Shown piece by piece: positions 1-12,121 of a stretch of DNA of 64,000 bases. Every line of letters starts with the position of its first letter. Positions within the stretch are counted from its first letter, which is position 1. The notes below the pieces were generated by a model. The model searched no databases. It was not told where the DNA came from and worked only from the letters and a program-made list of their open reading frames with translations. The stretch covers positions 712,379 to 776,378 of the forward strand of contig OY723254.1 of the NCBI GenBank assembly GCA_963210315.1, written 5' to 3'. The position numbers and the translations under genes are program-made. This stretch comes from Rhynchopus euleeides. Lineage: Eukaryota > Euglenozoa > Diplonemea > Diplonemida > Diplonemidae.

Positions 1-3000
1 CTTCATGCCGAGGGCGCCGTACTCCACGTTGCTGACCCCGACAAACACACCGACGCTGCGGTCCTCCAGCTCCTCGACGATGATACCTGCATCCTCGAAA
101 GCCTCGCGCGCAACCTGCAGCAGCAGGCGCTGCTGCGGGTCCATCATCGCAGCCTCTGTCCCGCCAATCCCGAAGGCCTCCCTGTCGAAGCGCTTCACAA
201 CAGACGACGACAGATACCCACTGGGCTTGGCGTTCGACGGACGGTCGCCCGGGGCAGGCACCACACAGTTGAGCTCTGCCTCCAGGTTAGCCCAGAACTC
301 AGCAGGGCTCGATGCGTCACCAGGAAGCCTGCAGCCGATGCCGACCACCGCAAGGGGTCCTGCGCTCGAGGGTGCGCCTGCACCACCCTGCGCGGCCCCA
401 GCAGCTGTGGCTGCGGCTGCGGCTGCCGGTGCCTGTGCGGCAGAAGCAAGGGGCAGCTCCTCCAGCAGCAGGTCCATCACGCCTGCAAGGGTCACACACT
501 CATAGATGAAAGTAGGCGAGAGGTCCTCAAGACCCGTCATCTCGATCTGCAGAGAGGGGTGTGTGTGCGTGTGGGCAGTGGGGTAGCACCGACACTAAAC
601 AAAGGCGGGTTAGGGCACAGTCCCTCCAGGCAACACCCCCTCCCAGAGCCACCGAAGGGACCCTCAGCCAAACCGCTGCATACCATCTGCTGCGTCATGT
701 CGACGACGTGCATCGAGGTCAGCCCGAGCTCCACGACAGGGTCCGACACGTCGATTTCGATGTCGTCGTCCTCCAGGATCTCGCGAGTCAGCTCGATCAG
801 CGCCTTCTTCAGCACTGCGCTGCGCTCCTCAGGGGGGCACCCCTGCAGCTGCTGCACCAGGGCAGGCGCGTTGGGGTCCACCGCAGGCGCTGCGGACGCA
901 CCGCCGCCGCCGCCCTGCGTCATCACCTCTGCCAGGTCCTCCAGTAGACGCTCCGCGACAGCGCGCACCGTGACGCACTCGTAGACGATGGTCGGGGAGA
1001 TGTCCTCCATCCCCGTCACCTCGCCGATCTGCACCGTCAGGTCGATGACGTGCATCGAGGTCAGCCCGATGTCCACCACAGGCGAGGTGGGGTCCACCTC
1101 CTCGTCGTCGTCGTCGCCCTCGCGGATGTCCTGGATCATCTCGCAGATCTTCTTCTCGAGGCGGGCCTGCCTGTCGGGGGGGGACAGGGGCACGAGCTCA
1201 CGCAGCAGCGCAGGCAGGTTGGGGTCCGCCACAGCACCCTGCTGCTTCTGGAAGGGCAGGGCCAGGGCGCGGCACAGCGGGTGCGGCCCCAGCTGCCTGC
1301 GCTGCTTGAGGTAGCGCTCCCAGTCGGCGGGGAACACGCCTGCGTGGTGGGCGCCGCCCTCCTGTGCCATCATGCACAGCGCACCCATCGTCTGCATGCC
1401 GCCCACCAGGGGCACGAACTCCATGCCCAGGCCCTTCCAGTAGGCTTCGAAGCCGGAGCCGAAGCGGGAGGCCATGCCTGCGTCGGACCACGTCCCCCAG
1501 CTCACCGCCAGGGCAGGGAGGCCCATGCGGCGGCGGGCGAGGCAGAGCCCGTCTTGGAAGGCGTTGGCGGCCGCGTAGTGGGTCAGCTCTCTGTAGCCCA
1601 GCACACCGTAGATGCTCGAGAAGAGCACAAAGTGGTCCAGTGGCAGATTGAGCTCGTCGGCAGCGACGTGGAGGTTGACAGACCCGTCGACCTTCGGGAC
1701 GAGGGTTTTGAGGAAGCGTTCCCAGGATTGGTCTTCCATGCGTCCGTCGTCGACGATGCCTGCGAGGTGGAAGATGCCCTTGATGGGCTTCATCGTGTCC
1801 GACACGCGCTTCAGGAATGCCTTCGTCGCAGCGAGGTCTGCGATGTCGGCAGACTCGACGCGGATTGTGGCGCCGTGCGCCTCCTCCAGCGCCTTCAGCT
1901 CTGCGGCGACATCTGCCTCCGGCTTCCTCCTGCTGACCAGCACCAGGTGGCGTGCGTTCCACCGTGTGATCATCATGCGCGCGAGCTGGCGCCCCAACCC
2001 ACCGAGCCCCCCGGTGACGACGTATGTCGCGTCGGATTCGAAGCGGGCCTGGCGTGCCGCCGGCATCGGCAGCAGCTGCAGGTTGGGGACGAAGCGGCGC
2101 CTGGCGCGCCATGCCGACTCGCCGTGGGGCGACGTGTCACCGCTGGCGATCTCTGACGACACGGCCTGCGCGCAGGCGGCGATGTCGCTGTCTGCAGGGC
2201 AGAGGTCCACCACGTGGCAGCGGAACCCCGGGCGCTCAGCTGGGATCACACGCGCAAACCCCCACAGGGCCTGCTGCGTGGCGTGCACTGCGGTGCACGG
2301 CTCCGGCACGCTGGGGGCATCGACCTGCGCGCCGCGCGTCACCACGAAGATGTTGGTGTTCCGCACCCCCGCGGCGATCGCCGCCTGCATGATAGTTAAC
2401 AACGACCTCACCATCACATGCACGCTCTGCGTGACCCCCGCAGAGATGGGCTCACCCCCCACAGGGCTGTGGTCCAGCGGCCACAGGAACACCATGCCCT
2501 CTGTGTCGCGCGTGATGGCGGAGTAGCTCGCCTTGTCAAACGTGTCGATCGATGCCGCCGACACCTTCGCAACGGACGACGCACCCGACGACTGCAGCCG
2601 CTTCGCCACCGCCTCACCCACCCCAGTCGAGTCGGTGAACACCACCCAGTTCCCACTCACCGCCGCCTTGCCGCTCAGGCTCTGCGGGGCCCACGTCACA
2701 TGGTAGGTGTCCTGCGTGAGGACATCAGGGCACGACCCTGCCGCAGGCGCCTGCTGCGGGGCAGCACCACCGCCCCGCCTTGCCTCACGCTCCGCTTCGC
2801 GCTCCGCGCGGCGCGCAGCCTCCCGCTTCTTCAGCTCCGCCTTCGCCACCTTCCCGGTGCCTGTCAGTGGCATGGGGTCGATCAACTCCACCTCACGCGG
2901 CACCTTATAGTCCGCCAGCAGCTTGCTGCAGTGCCTCCTCAGGGTGGTCGACGTCGACGCCGCGCCTGGGTGCAGCTCCACCACCGCCTTCACCACCTCA

Positions 3001-6000
3001 CCCATCAGGGGGTGCGGGATGGCGAACACGCCGACATACTTCACATCGTCATGGTCCTGCAGGGCACGCTCCACCTCCACGGAGTAGACGTTCTCCCCGC
3101 CCGTCAGGATCATGTCCTTCTTCCTGTCGCACACCACGATGTAGCCGTGGCCTTCCACCGTCGCAAGGTCGCCTGTCTTAAACCAGTCGCCGTCGAAGCT
3201 CTCGCGGGTCGCCTCCGGGTTGTTGTAGTAACCCTCGAAGACGGTGGGGCCGCGGATCTGCACCTCGCCGACATCGCCAGACTGCGCCTCCACCGCCTTC
3301 CCGTTGTCCATCACGACGCGCATCTCGAACCCGGGGAGGGCGAATGCCTTCCCCGAGGAGCACACCAGGTCCACCTGCTGGTTTGCGGGGAGCTCGCGCA
3401 CCTCCGGCTTGTTCAGCAGCGACATGGAGATCTTGCCACAGCACTCCGTCATGCCGTAGCTCTGGAACACCTCGCAGCCGAACACAGCGATGGCGCGGAG
3501 CGTGATCTCCCGACTCAGAGGGGCCCCGCCGCACGACAGCATCTGCAGCGAGCTCAGGTCCCGCTTGTCCACCCCGGGGTGGTTGAGGATGAGTGTCGCC
3601 ATGGTGGAGGCCATGTTGGTCACCGTGATGCCGTGGGTCTCGATGGCGGACACCGTGTTCTCCGCGCTGAAGGTCGGGATGAAGACATGCGACCCCCCAA
3701 CCCAGGTGATGGAGAACATGCCGTACGCATCCACCAGGTGGAAGATGGGGGCGATGTGCCCCCACACATCCCCTGCGTGGTGGCGGTGCTCCAGCATGCA
3801 CCCCAGCGCGTGCATCACGACGTTGCGCTGGTTGAGTATCACGCCCTTCGGGCGCCCCGTGGTGCCCGAAGTGTAATACATCTCACACCCATCCCCCGCC
3901 TTGGCTGGGCCCGGGGAGAACTCCCCACCGCCGCTCCCCAGCTTGCCCGCAGCCACCTCCTCGAAGTCGTGGTGGGGGATGTCGGCGGTGACCCCCTCTG
4001 ACAGGTCGCCGACCCACAGCACCCCCTTCACAGTCTTCTCCTTGCTGTGCCGCACGGCGTCCAGAATGAGAGGCGCGAACCGGCTGGACGCCACCACCCA
4101 CACAGGCCCCGCGTTGTCCAAAACATACGCCAGCTCCTCCGCCGCCAGACGCTGGTTCAGGTTGAGCGTCACACCCCGGGCCGCCCCCACTGCGTAATGC
4201 GCCTCCATACACTGATAGATGTTGGGGGTGATCACGCCAACCCGGTCGCCGTGCTTCACCCCGGCCTCCTTCGTAAGGTACTCCGCGAGGAAACAGCAAC
4301 GACGGTACATCTCTGCGTAGGTCGCGGTGTGGGACCCCTCGGCGTAGGCACGCTTTGAGGAGTATGATGCCTTTGCATGCAGGAGGATGTCCCAGATGTC
4401 AAAGGCATCGGAGGCGGTGCGGCGGGCCAGCTCATCCTGCGCAAAGGATGTGTCATACTCCCGAACAATCGGCATGTAGTAATCGCTCGGCTCCACCGCA
4501 CTGTGGACCAGGCGCTGCACCTTGCTGAGGGCGCGGTTCTTCCGCCCCCGGCGCCTCGCAGCATCTGCGTCCTGCCCGCCCTCCCCCGCCGCCGCCAGGG
4601 CGGATTCCGGGAGGAAGCGCGACAGCGTGCTGAAGGCATCCCCCTCCTCCACAGCCACCTCCACCACAGCGTGGTTGCCCTTCCGCAGCTGCTCCGCGCC
4701 CCACTGCATCACGGCGGGGAGGTCGGCTGCAGAGGCAGCTCTGCGGTGCACGCCCCCCAGGGCACGGGCTGCGGCAGATGCGTCGAAGTCGGGCACCACA
4801 GCCACGGCTGGGATAGGGCGCCCTGTGAGGCGGTAGGGCACGCCGAGCGTGGCACGCTCCCTGCTGCGGAGCAGCACCACGAGGGGCTGGGGTGCGGCGC
4901 TGGCCTTCAGCAGCTGCATCACCTCCAGGTAGGACGACAGGAAGCCCTCCCCCTGGGACACCACCACGGCTGGGCGGGCGCTGCTCAGGCCCAGGAGTGC
5001 CGGCAGGGTGCAGGCGCCCGCAGCTGCAGGCATGCGGAGGCACGAGCTGTCGGGCACGGTGAGGGTCTCGGCGCCGACCGTTGCGGCGATGCCGTCATCG
5101 AGGCAGAAGACAGTGTCCTTCGGGAGGTGTGTCTGCAGGGCAGAGATGACGGAGGCAGGGGTCAGGCCGGTCGGCTGTGTGGCGCGGGCGTGGCGGGCGC
5201 GTGCCTCGGAGATTGACTTTGTGGGCATGTGGCTCGGAGTCGTGCCGCGTGCCGCAGCAGCCAGCTTCTGCAGGAAGGCGGCAGGCGTGCTGGTGATGTA
5301 TGTCGTGGACTCGTCGAGGATCTCCGCCTCCTCGAGGCTGACGATGTAGAGGCCTGTGGAGGCGATGCTGGTGGTGGTGGTGGTGCCGATGACGACGGCG
5401 GTGGTGCAGGCGGTGAGGGTGTCGCGCATCTCGGCAGGAACCTTGGTGCCGGCGGACCACAGGCAGTGGGGGTGGTCCTCAGGGAACACACCCTTTGCGC
5501 CGGGGTCGGTTGTGACCACCAGGCCCAGTGTCTCGGCGACGTCGACGGCGAGCTTCGCGATGTGGCGCGGGGCGGATGCGATGTGCAGGCGTGCCTGGCT
5601 CTTCTGGCAGGCGCTCAGCACAGCGCGGATGTCGTCATCTGCTGCGGTGGGTGCCTCGGGGAGGTCGGCGGCGCTGCCGCCAAACGTTGCGCCGGGGGCG
5701 GCAGCGATGACGAAGGTGGACCCCGTCTGCGTGGCGCGCGACGCAGCGGCCTCGAGAAGGGCCTGCGAGACCTGGCTCGGTGCGGTGGCCACACAGGATG
5801 CAGGGAGGTTCCAGCGGTCCTGCGGGCCGGCGGCCAGCACAATCTGCACGACAGGCTCGTTGACAAACACAGGGGTGCCTTCAGCGATCACGGCAGCAAC
5901 TGAGGATTCGGTTGCGCTGCATGCAGCCTGCAGTGCGTGGGTGTAGTCGGACAGAGTGCGGCACCCAGGCACAGGCCTGGTGCTGAAGCGTGCATCGACA

Positions 6001-7022
6001 CCAGCGCCCTTCAGGGCGGCGGCAGCCGACTCAGCCAGGGCGGAGTCGGTGTACGTCGGGGCGCTGGAGGGCAGGGGTGTGCCGTTGAGCTCAACCAGCA
6101 CGGCACGTCCAGCAGACGCGCCAGCGAGTGCGGTGGTGAGCTGGGCAGGCTGCTCTGCACGCACGTAGGACAGGGCTGCGTGGGTGGCGAGGAGCGAGTA
6201 GTTGGCACCCGTAGCGTTCGTCGGCATCACAATGGCGTGTGCCCGGGTGCGCTGGATCAGTACCTCGCTGGAGAGCAGGGTGGACACGCTGTCCTCAGAC
6301 ACCAGGGCGATGACGAGGCGGCTCTGGGCGTTCGACGCACCACACGCGCTGGCGAGCACGTCACCCGGCAGGGAGGTGCACACGGCGTGTGTCGAGTCGA
6401 GGACCTTTGCGGCAGAGGCTGCCACATCGGACGAGTCGGTGACGAAGATGCAACCCTTCGGGCTGGAGGAGTTCAGCGTGGCAAGCATCGCACCGAAGCT
6501 GCTGCCGTCGTCGGTCCCGTTGCCCGAGCAGGGCGACAGGGCGCGGGTGGCGGTGGGCGGCTTGACCTGGAGCGGGGAGTACGCCATGAGGGCGCTCAGC
6601 ACGCTCGGGGTCAGCACGAGCCCAGGCTGCTGGCCCTCCAGCACATCAGACAGGGCACTTCCCAGCCCAGCGGGGTCGGTCACGTTGGGCGCAAGGGACG
6701 AGACCGTCAACACCACAGCAGGTGTTGACTGCAGGGCGGTCGACACAGATTCGTACATGTCGCCCGACACAAGGCATGCCGGCACAGCGCCGCACTGGGC
6801 GAAGGCGGTGCACGCAGACACGACAGCACCTGCAGTGCCGACTTCAACGCAAGAGAGGCCCACATCTCCAAGGGCCTCAGACAGGCGCACGGCGTGTGCA
6901 TCAACGATGTGCGTGAAGCACACGGTGATGCCTGCAGCACGCAGCTCAGCACCAAGAATGTCACACAGCCGACTCTGGCGTCCCACAGTCAGCTGTGTGC
7001 GGGGAATTCCGACTTGCGACAT
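1..7022 (-). CDS. Giant type I polyketide synthase, 5' part (ThDP-like x2, acyl ligase, KR, ACP, ACP, KS start)
   Basis: Exons are 7022-684 and 546-<1, joined in phase 0 across an intron at 547-683 (GTATGC...CTGCAG); the 3' end lies beyond the window. ATG 7022 is chosen because the preceding in-frame 58 residues are low-complexity. Approximate residues: 1-315 and 315-805 are two ThDP-enzyme-like units; the second has an acetolactate-synthase-type middle domain (GAKGVFPEDHP) and a C-terminal GEGF where GDG is expected. Residues 850-1395 are an AMP-forming acyl ligase (YTSGTTGRPKG, YGMTEC, WFKTGDL, PLTGTGK). Residues 1440-1890 are a ketoreductase (VTGGLGGLGR; FSSIYGVLGYRELTHYAAANAF-type Ser/Tyr/Asn site around 1800). 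Two ACPs follow, each with GLTSMHV supplying the phosphopantetheine serine near 1987 and 2102; the intron splits ACP2. The second exon completes ACP2 and starts a KS (VVGIGCRLPG, MDPQQRLLLQ). The protein likely loads and reduces a starter acid and passes it to the KS. The domains are clear; substrate and product are unknown. Confidence 0.93.
547..683 (-). other. PKS intron inside the second ACP (137 bp)
   Basis: The donor is ATG|GTATGC and the acceptor CTCTCTGCAG|ATCGAG on the minus strand. Removing it restores the ACP reading: helix II of ACP2 continues into an I-E-M-T-G-L-E-D-L segment that matches the same region of ACP1 (TGMEDISP). Without splicing the frame runs into a proline/glycine-rich tail and a stop at about 537. 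Confidence 0.9.
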
Positions 7023-7281
7023 CTCAAAGTTCGATGGAGCCGCAAGGCTTGTCCCCCCTGGTGTTCTGCAGGGCGGTTGATGGCAGATGTGCGGCAACAC
7101 AACACACACACAAGGCAGCGTCACAGGGCAGGTGTGCAAAAGGGAGGGGGGTGGGGTGTTTGAGGTCTGCGGGCCTGCTGTCAGCCAATCACACACACGT
7201 CACTGGCAACACGCAGCACGAGGAGCTCGGCAGGTCGCAACATTCAGGCGAGGTGGCAGAGGCACCGTTCCTGAGAGTAGT
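7023..7281. promoter_or_regulatory. Short intergenic spacer upstream of the PKS start
   Basis: This 260-bp gap separates the PKS start codon from the stop codon of the next upstream gene on the same strand. It contains CA/GT-rich stretches but no promoter element I recognise. The in-frame extension of the PKS ORF to 7196 could be untranslated leader or a small extra 5' exon ending at an ACCGCCCTGCAG-type acceptor near 7070. Confidence 0.4.
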
Positions 7282-10200
7282 TCAGACACAGATCAATATT
7301 GACTGGATAGATGCCGCAAGAGGCGTTCTTTTGATTGCAGAAATCTTCACTTCAGAGGAAAGACGGGTCACGAGGCACTCCAGATGATCTGTGAGGAGGC
7401 GGTGATGACATTGACATTGCTGCAGTCGCGGGCATACCGAAGGCAACCTTGTGCCAACCCTGTCACGTGGATACCCGAGGTTACTCTGTAGGTACCGACA
7501 GCCGTCGATCAACAGATCATAGTCAATGTGCGAATGACCGAACACATGCACTGTAGGGGGGAGGGTGAGTGGTGAAGGGGGGAGGGTGCATGGTGTTCTG
7601 CAATCGGAACTGCATGGCACCATCTTCCAACAAGCAAGATGGGCGTGGTTGCTTGCCTATTTGCTTCCTTGCGTGGTTGTCCGTTTCTCTGTTGTTGAAC
7701 CTCACAGATGGGGGGGCAAGAAACAGGCGTGACATGTTGAGGTTGTCAACAAGCGAACCCCGTGGAACCTCGCGCAACATACCTTGAGCATTGACGTCAC
7801 GGATAATTGAATCAAGTGTACGGGTCCCCATCACGCGGCACAGGCGGTGTCGGGAAGGAAACAGCTCCGTGCGGGGGATAAAGTGGGAAAAGGTAATGCA
7901 CATGTCGGGGCGCGCCTTCAAATACGGCAGGCCCTGCAACGTCGGTTGGTTCAAACTCAAGAAAAAGTCCCCGATGCTGTCCACAAGCGAGTTCCGCTCG
8001 TTCCCCGGATCCCCAATGCACGGAGGCCACATGCAACCTGCGTCGAAGAATGCGGTGGTTTGGTCCACATTCCCGGAACCATCAACAAAATTTGACTGAT
8101 ACCAGCTTTGGAGCGGGCAGATCAGCGCACCACCCACCACACAGGGCACGGTCTGCACCCCCTCCTCGTCGCAGACACGCAGGATGTCGAAGAACTTCTC
8201 GAGGGAGTCGGGTGTGCCCTTCCCCCACTGCCACAGCTCGTGGTTCCCCACGCAGTAGAAGACATGCTGGAACGCCGCCTTCAGCAGCTTGAACGCCTCC
8301 TGCATCAGCGACAGCTTCGTACAGACATCCCCGGCCACTATCAGAGTCCCTTTGCGGAACTCATTCCCCTGGGGGTCCGCCGGTGGGAGCGTCTTCAGCC
8401 ACACCAGATTCGCCGAATGATCCACGTGGATATCCGACGTCGCCCACACAAACTGCGTCGCCTCGAGAGTAGGCGGGACAAACCTCGAGCTGCTCGCAGA
8501 GTGATTCATGATATGCGACATCCACCTGTCACGGTAAGGCTGCTGCGCTGGAGACCCCCCCCACAGGGCCGACAGCCCGAAGGAGACATTGAGGCAGGCA
8601 GGCGGCTCGCTGATCTGAGACACCGACATGCCAACCGCTTCAAACGCCTCATCGCACTCCGACATCTGCATGGAGGGGAACGACGGGAGGCCAGCCTGCA
8701 GGCCACACGACTGCGAGGGGAGCCAGCCATCCTTCTCGCTGATGCCGCAGGTCACGAGCAGCCACACCGCCCCGTCCTTCTGCCTCTTCTCCAGCACAGT
8801 GAGGAGGGTGCCACGGGGGTGCCTGCACACGACAGGCGCGCCTGGGGAGAGTGAGGCTTTGACGTCGGCATCCGCTTGAAGGGAGAACCGCTCGACAACA
8901 TGCGCTGGGGAGTTGATCTGCTCGAGGGACAGCGCGATCTCCTGCGGCAGCACCCCGAGGAGGCCGCTGCTGCCGTCGCACCGGTCTGCTTTGACTATCA
9001 CGCGGCGCGACCCATCCTGCGCCGCGACGGCCCCTGCCACCACAGCTTTCGTATCGCGGTGCGCTGCGACCTTCCCGTTAAACATAAGCTCGGTGATGAC
9101 ATCGACGGTTTTCCCGACGCCAAACTCGCTGACAGCCCCACACGCATCGCACACGTCATGCTCGCACTCCCTGCAGTGGTAATACTTCGCGTGATCCTGC
9201 AGGTCTTCCGCCTCGCAGATATCGCACGCCAGGAAGAGGTCATCCTCCATGTCCTCCCCATCGGCAGGCACATACGCACGCAGGTCCTCCGGCACCCCCT
9301 TCGCCGCCACCATCGCATGCCCCGAGGGGCACCGCGGCGGCGCACGCAGCTGCACCACGAGGGCCAGCGCCTTCCGCTGGGCTGCCTTGGAGGCGGACAC
9401 GGCAGCCAGCACATCGCTGAGGGTGCGCACCCGCTTCCCCTCCAGGGCGGCGACCCACCCCAGATGCACTCCGGCGCGCTCGGCTGCCCCGCCAGGCTTG
9501 ACGCCTGTGATCTGGACGTGGCCCTTCTGCTCCTTCAGGTCGAGCCCCAGGGCTTCGCCCTGCTTGGGCTTCAGGGTGTAGACCTTCCGCGGGCCCTGCG
9601 CAGCCTCTCGGAGTCGCATGCGCAACCCGCCCTTCCCGCGCAGGGCAGCCGTGTCGGCTGCGGTGTGGCCCTCGCCGTTGCAGAGGGTGGTGTCGCAGCC
9701 CGCCTGAAGCAGCACCTCGGCGATCTCGGCGAAACCCTCATGCGCAGCGATGTGCAGCGCGGTCCTGCCGGAGGGGTCAGTCGCCTCCACAGCGTGGCCC
9801 TGCTTCAGCAGGGCGCTCACAAGCTCCGCGTCACCCTGCTGCACAGCGGCGTGCAGCGCAGGCGGCGCAGGCTTGGCCATGGGTGGCAGCTTTGGCTTCG
9901 CGGCGAACGACGCGGCAGCCGCGGGGCGTTCCGTCCTCAGCGACCCCCCCCCGATCCTGCCGTTGGAGTTGTCCTCCTCCGACCCGCGGGGCATCATCGA
10001 CCCGAAGGACTTTGAGAACTGCCGCTGCAGCATCTTCATCATGGAGGACCTCTCGGCGTCGGGGCTGACCGCCAGCCCCTCCGCAGCGGGCGTCGTATCC
10101 CCTGTAGCGGGGGACAGCACCCAGGAGTGGGACTCGCTCCACACAACGGCGTCGCCGATCCACACGCCCACCATGTTGACACCGCGGCTACCCCGGAAGG

Positions 10201-12121
10201 TGACGAGGGTGCTTTTCACAGAGAGCACGGCAGGGCTCCACATCGCATCAGGCGCAGTGGCTGTATACGCCCCGGCACCCCGCTTGCAGACGGTGACAAT
10301 ATCCGCAAGTTTTGTATCGTAGAATATCCCCGTGGGGGTGACTGATGCCTCGCTCTTGATATGCCCTGCGCTGTAATGCGCGATCTCAAAGGGCATGGCC
10401 CCGACTGCGCCGGATCTCCCGTCGAGGCGTTCGATACCACGGAGGACGACGCGGCGCCCCCCGCCGTCATCCTTCTTTTCATACTTCACTGTGGCGACGG
10501 TGCCTTTGCGGACCGCGGTTTTCCCCCCGACGACCAAATCTTTGGTGACTTCGACGACAGCCCCCTCCGCATAGTGAGGATCGCACTGCACCACCAGCAT
10601 GAAGCTGCAGAAATCCCCACTCCGCACCGCCTCCATCGCCTTCCGCACATCCGTCAGCGAGCGGACCTGCGTCTGGTTGAGCCGCAGCACAATCCCCGTC
10701 GGAACCCTGTGCCTCTCGCCGACACTCCCCGGGGCGATCCCCATGATGCGGACGCAGCGCTGCCCCTCGATCTGGCGGAGGTCCAGCCCTAATGACTCCG
10801 CCGCATGCCCCAGCGAGAGGTGGAATGTCTTGCGCGGGCCCTGTGAGTGGGACCTGATGTAATCCCGCAGGTCGGTGTGCCCCACCAGGCATGCTGTGTC
10901 CGCAGGGGTCAGCCCCAGGTCATCCTTCAGCGTGGTGTCCGCCCCCTCCAGGAGCAGCGCCTTCGCCACCGCCGCATCCCCCAGCAGCACCGCGGTGTGG
11001 AGGGGGCACTGCCCCTGCCGCGTCGTGAGGTCGACATCCAGCAGCCCCTGCCGCACCACATCACGCCCTGCCGCGATCGCACGATGGAGACGCTCCTTCA
11101 GGGCAAACCCTCCCTCCTCTGAGAGGGAGGGAGCGTCCCCTGCGAGTCTGCTGAGGTGGCGTCGCGTCAGGCCGGAGCCCACCCCGACAATCTGCACGGC
11201 GCACTCCGTAACCCAGGCCTTCGCGGCGCTGCGGAGGACGCTGTTGGCGAGGCTGTCGAAATGCCATTCAGGGCTCGCGAATGAGCCATGCATGGGGTAG
11301 GCCCCTAGAGGGCCTGTCCAGCCGCCATCGCGGATCCCGCGCAGCGCGGGGATGACGAGGGGGAGGGGTGTCTGGTGCACCAGGATGGCGCTGATGGCGA
11401 AACGTGCGGTGTAGGCTACGACTGCCTCAGAGAGGAGGGTGTCGCCCGCACCGCCGAGGCGAATGGGCTCGCCGCTGTGTATCGCTTCGGTGAGCCGCAC
11501 GCCGTGCTTCGAAGCGGAGGAGTAGGGGAATGCGAAGGAGAGGAAGACGGGCAGCCCCACGGAGCAGGCAGCCTCGACAGCGCGCATGCCGTGGGTGAGG
11601 TCGCACAGCATCTCCACGACGATGAGGTCGCAGCCGCACTCCTGGAGGAGCATGGCGTGCTGTGTGGCGTTTGCCAGCTCCTCGTCAGGCTGGGGCCACT
11701 TCCCGGCGGAGACTTCGGAGCCTTTAGGCATGAGGGGCGGGTGGCATGACAGCGAGCCTGCGACAAGCGCGTCCGGGTTTTTCGCGTCCCTCGCTGCAAT
11801 GGCGAGGGTGACAGCTGCCCGGGTGTAGGCGACGCTGTCCGATATGGAGTGTCCAGCAGGCCCGACGGTTGTGAGGCTGGTGTAATATGTGTTTGCGACA
11901 ACGATGTTGGCGCCGTGCTCCAACCCCTCCTCGTGAATGGAACGGATCACATCAGGGTGGTTGACGGATGCGCGTGCCGCCCAGACCTTCTCGTCTAAAG
12001 CGGAGGTCCCGAGTCGGTGCTGGAGCTCGGTTGCGACGCTCCCATCGATCACAGCAACATCGCCTTCCAGGAGCGCTTGCTGCGATTCGATCCATCTCTG
12101 GCGTGCCCCGCACTCCGTCAT
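7282..12121 (-). CDS. Multidomain protein: degenerate homocysteine methyltransferase, ankyrin-PDZ x2, zinc finger, calcineurin-like phosphoesterase
   Basis: Exons are 12121-7783 and 7550-7282, with intron 7551-7782 (CAAG|GTATGT...CCTACAG|TG); the spliced length is 1536 codons including the stop. ATG 12121 is chosen because the methyltransferase-like domain starts just after it. Residues 1-325 resemble homocysteine S-methyltransferase (VIDGSVATEL, NTYYTS), but all three zinc cysteines are missing: HQTPLP near 249 stands where NCTPP is expected and GVGSG near 309 where GGCC is expected. Ankyrin repeats near 350-420 and 755-850 are each followed by the same PRK-x(2)-L start of a PDZ-like domain, so the pair is duplicated. 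A C1-like zinc finger (CDIC...YHCREC...CDAC) lies near 930-1000, with SH3-like stretches around it. From 1220 onward a metallophosphoesterase has SDIHVDH, AGDV, GNHE and FSHF; the final GHSH is supplied only by exon 2. It is likely an active phosphoesterase on a scaffold with a non-enzymatic methyltransferase fold. The substrate is unknown. Confidence 0.88.

Noticed and set aside
1050..2156. Plus-strand ORF of 368 residues opposite ACP/KR coding DNA
   Set aside because: Antisense shadow; the minus-strand KR and ACP motifs are unambiguous.
2418..4001. Plus-strand ORF of 527 residues opposite the PKS
   Set aside because: It is a shadow of the GC-rich PKS reading frame, His/Arg/Leu-rich without domains.
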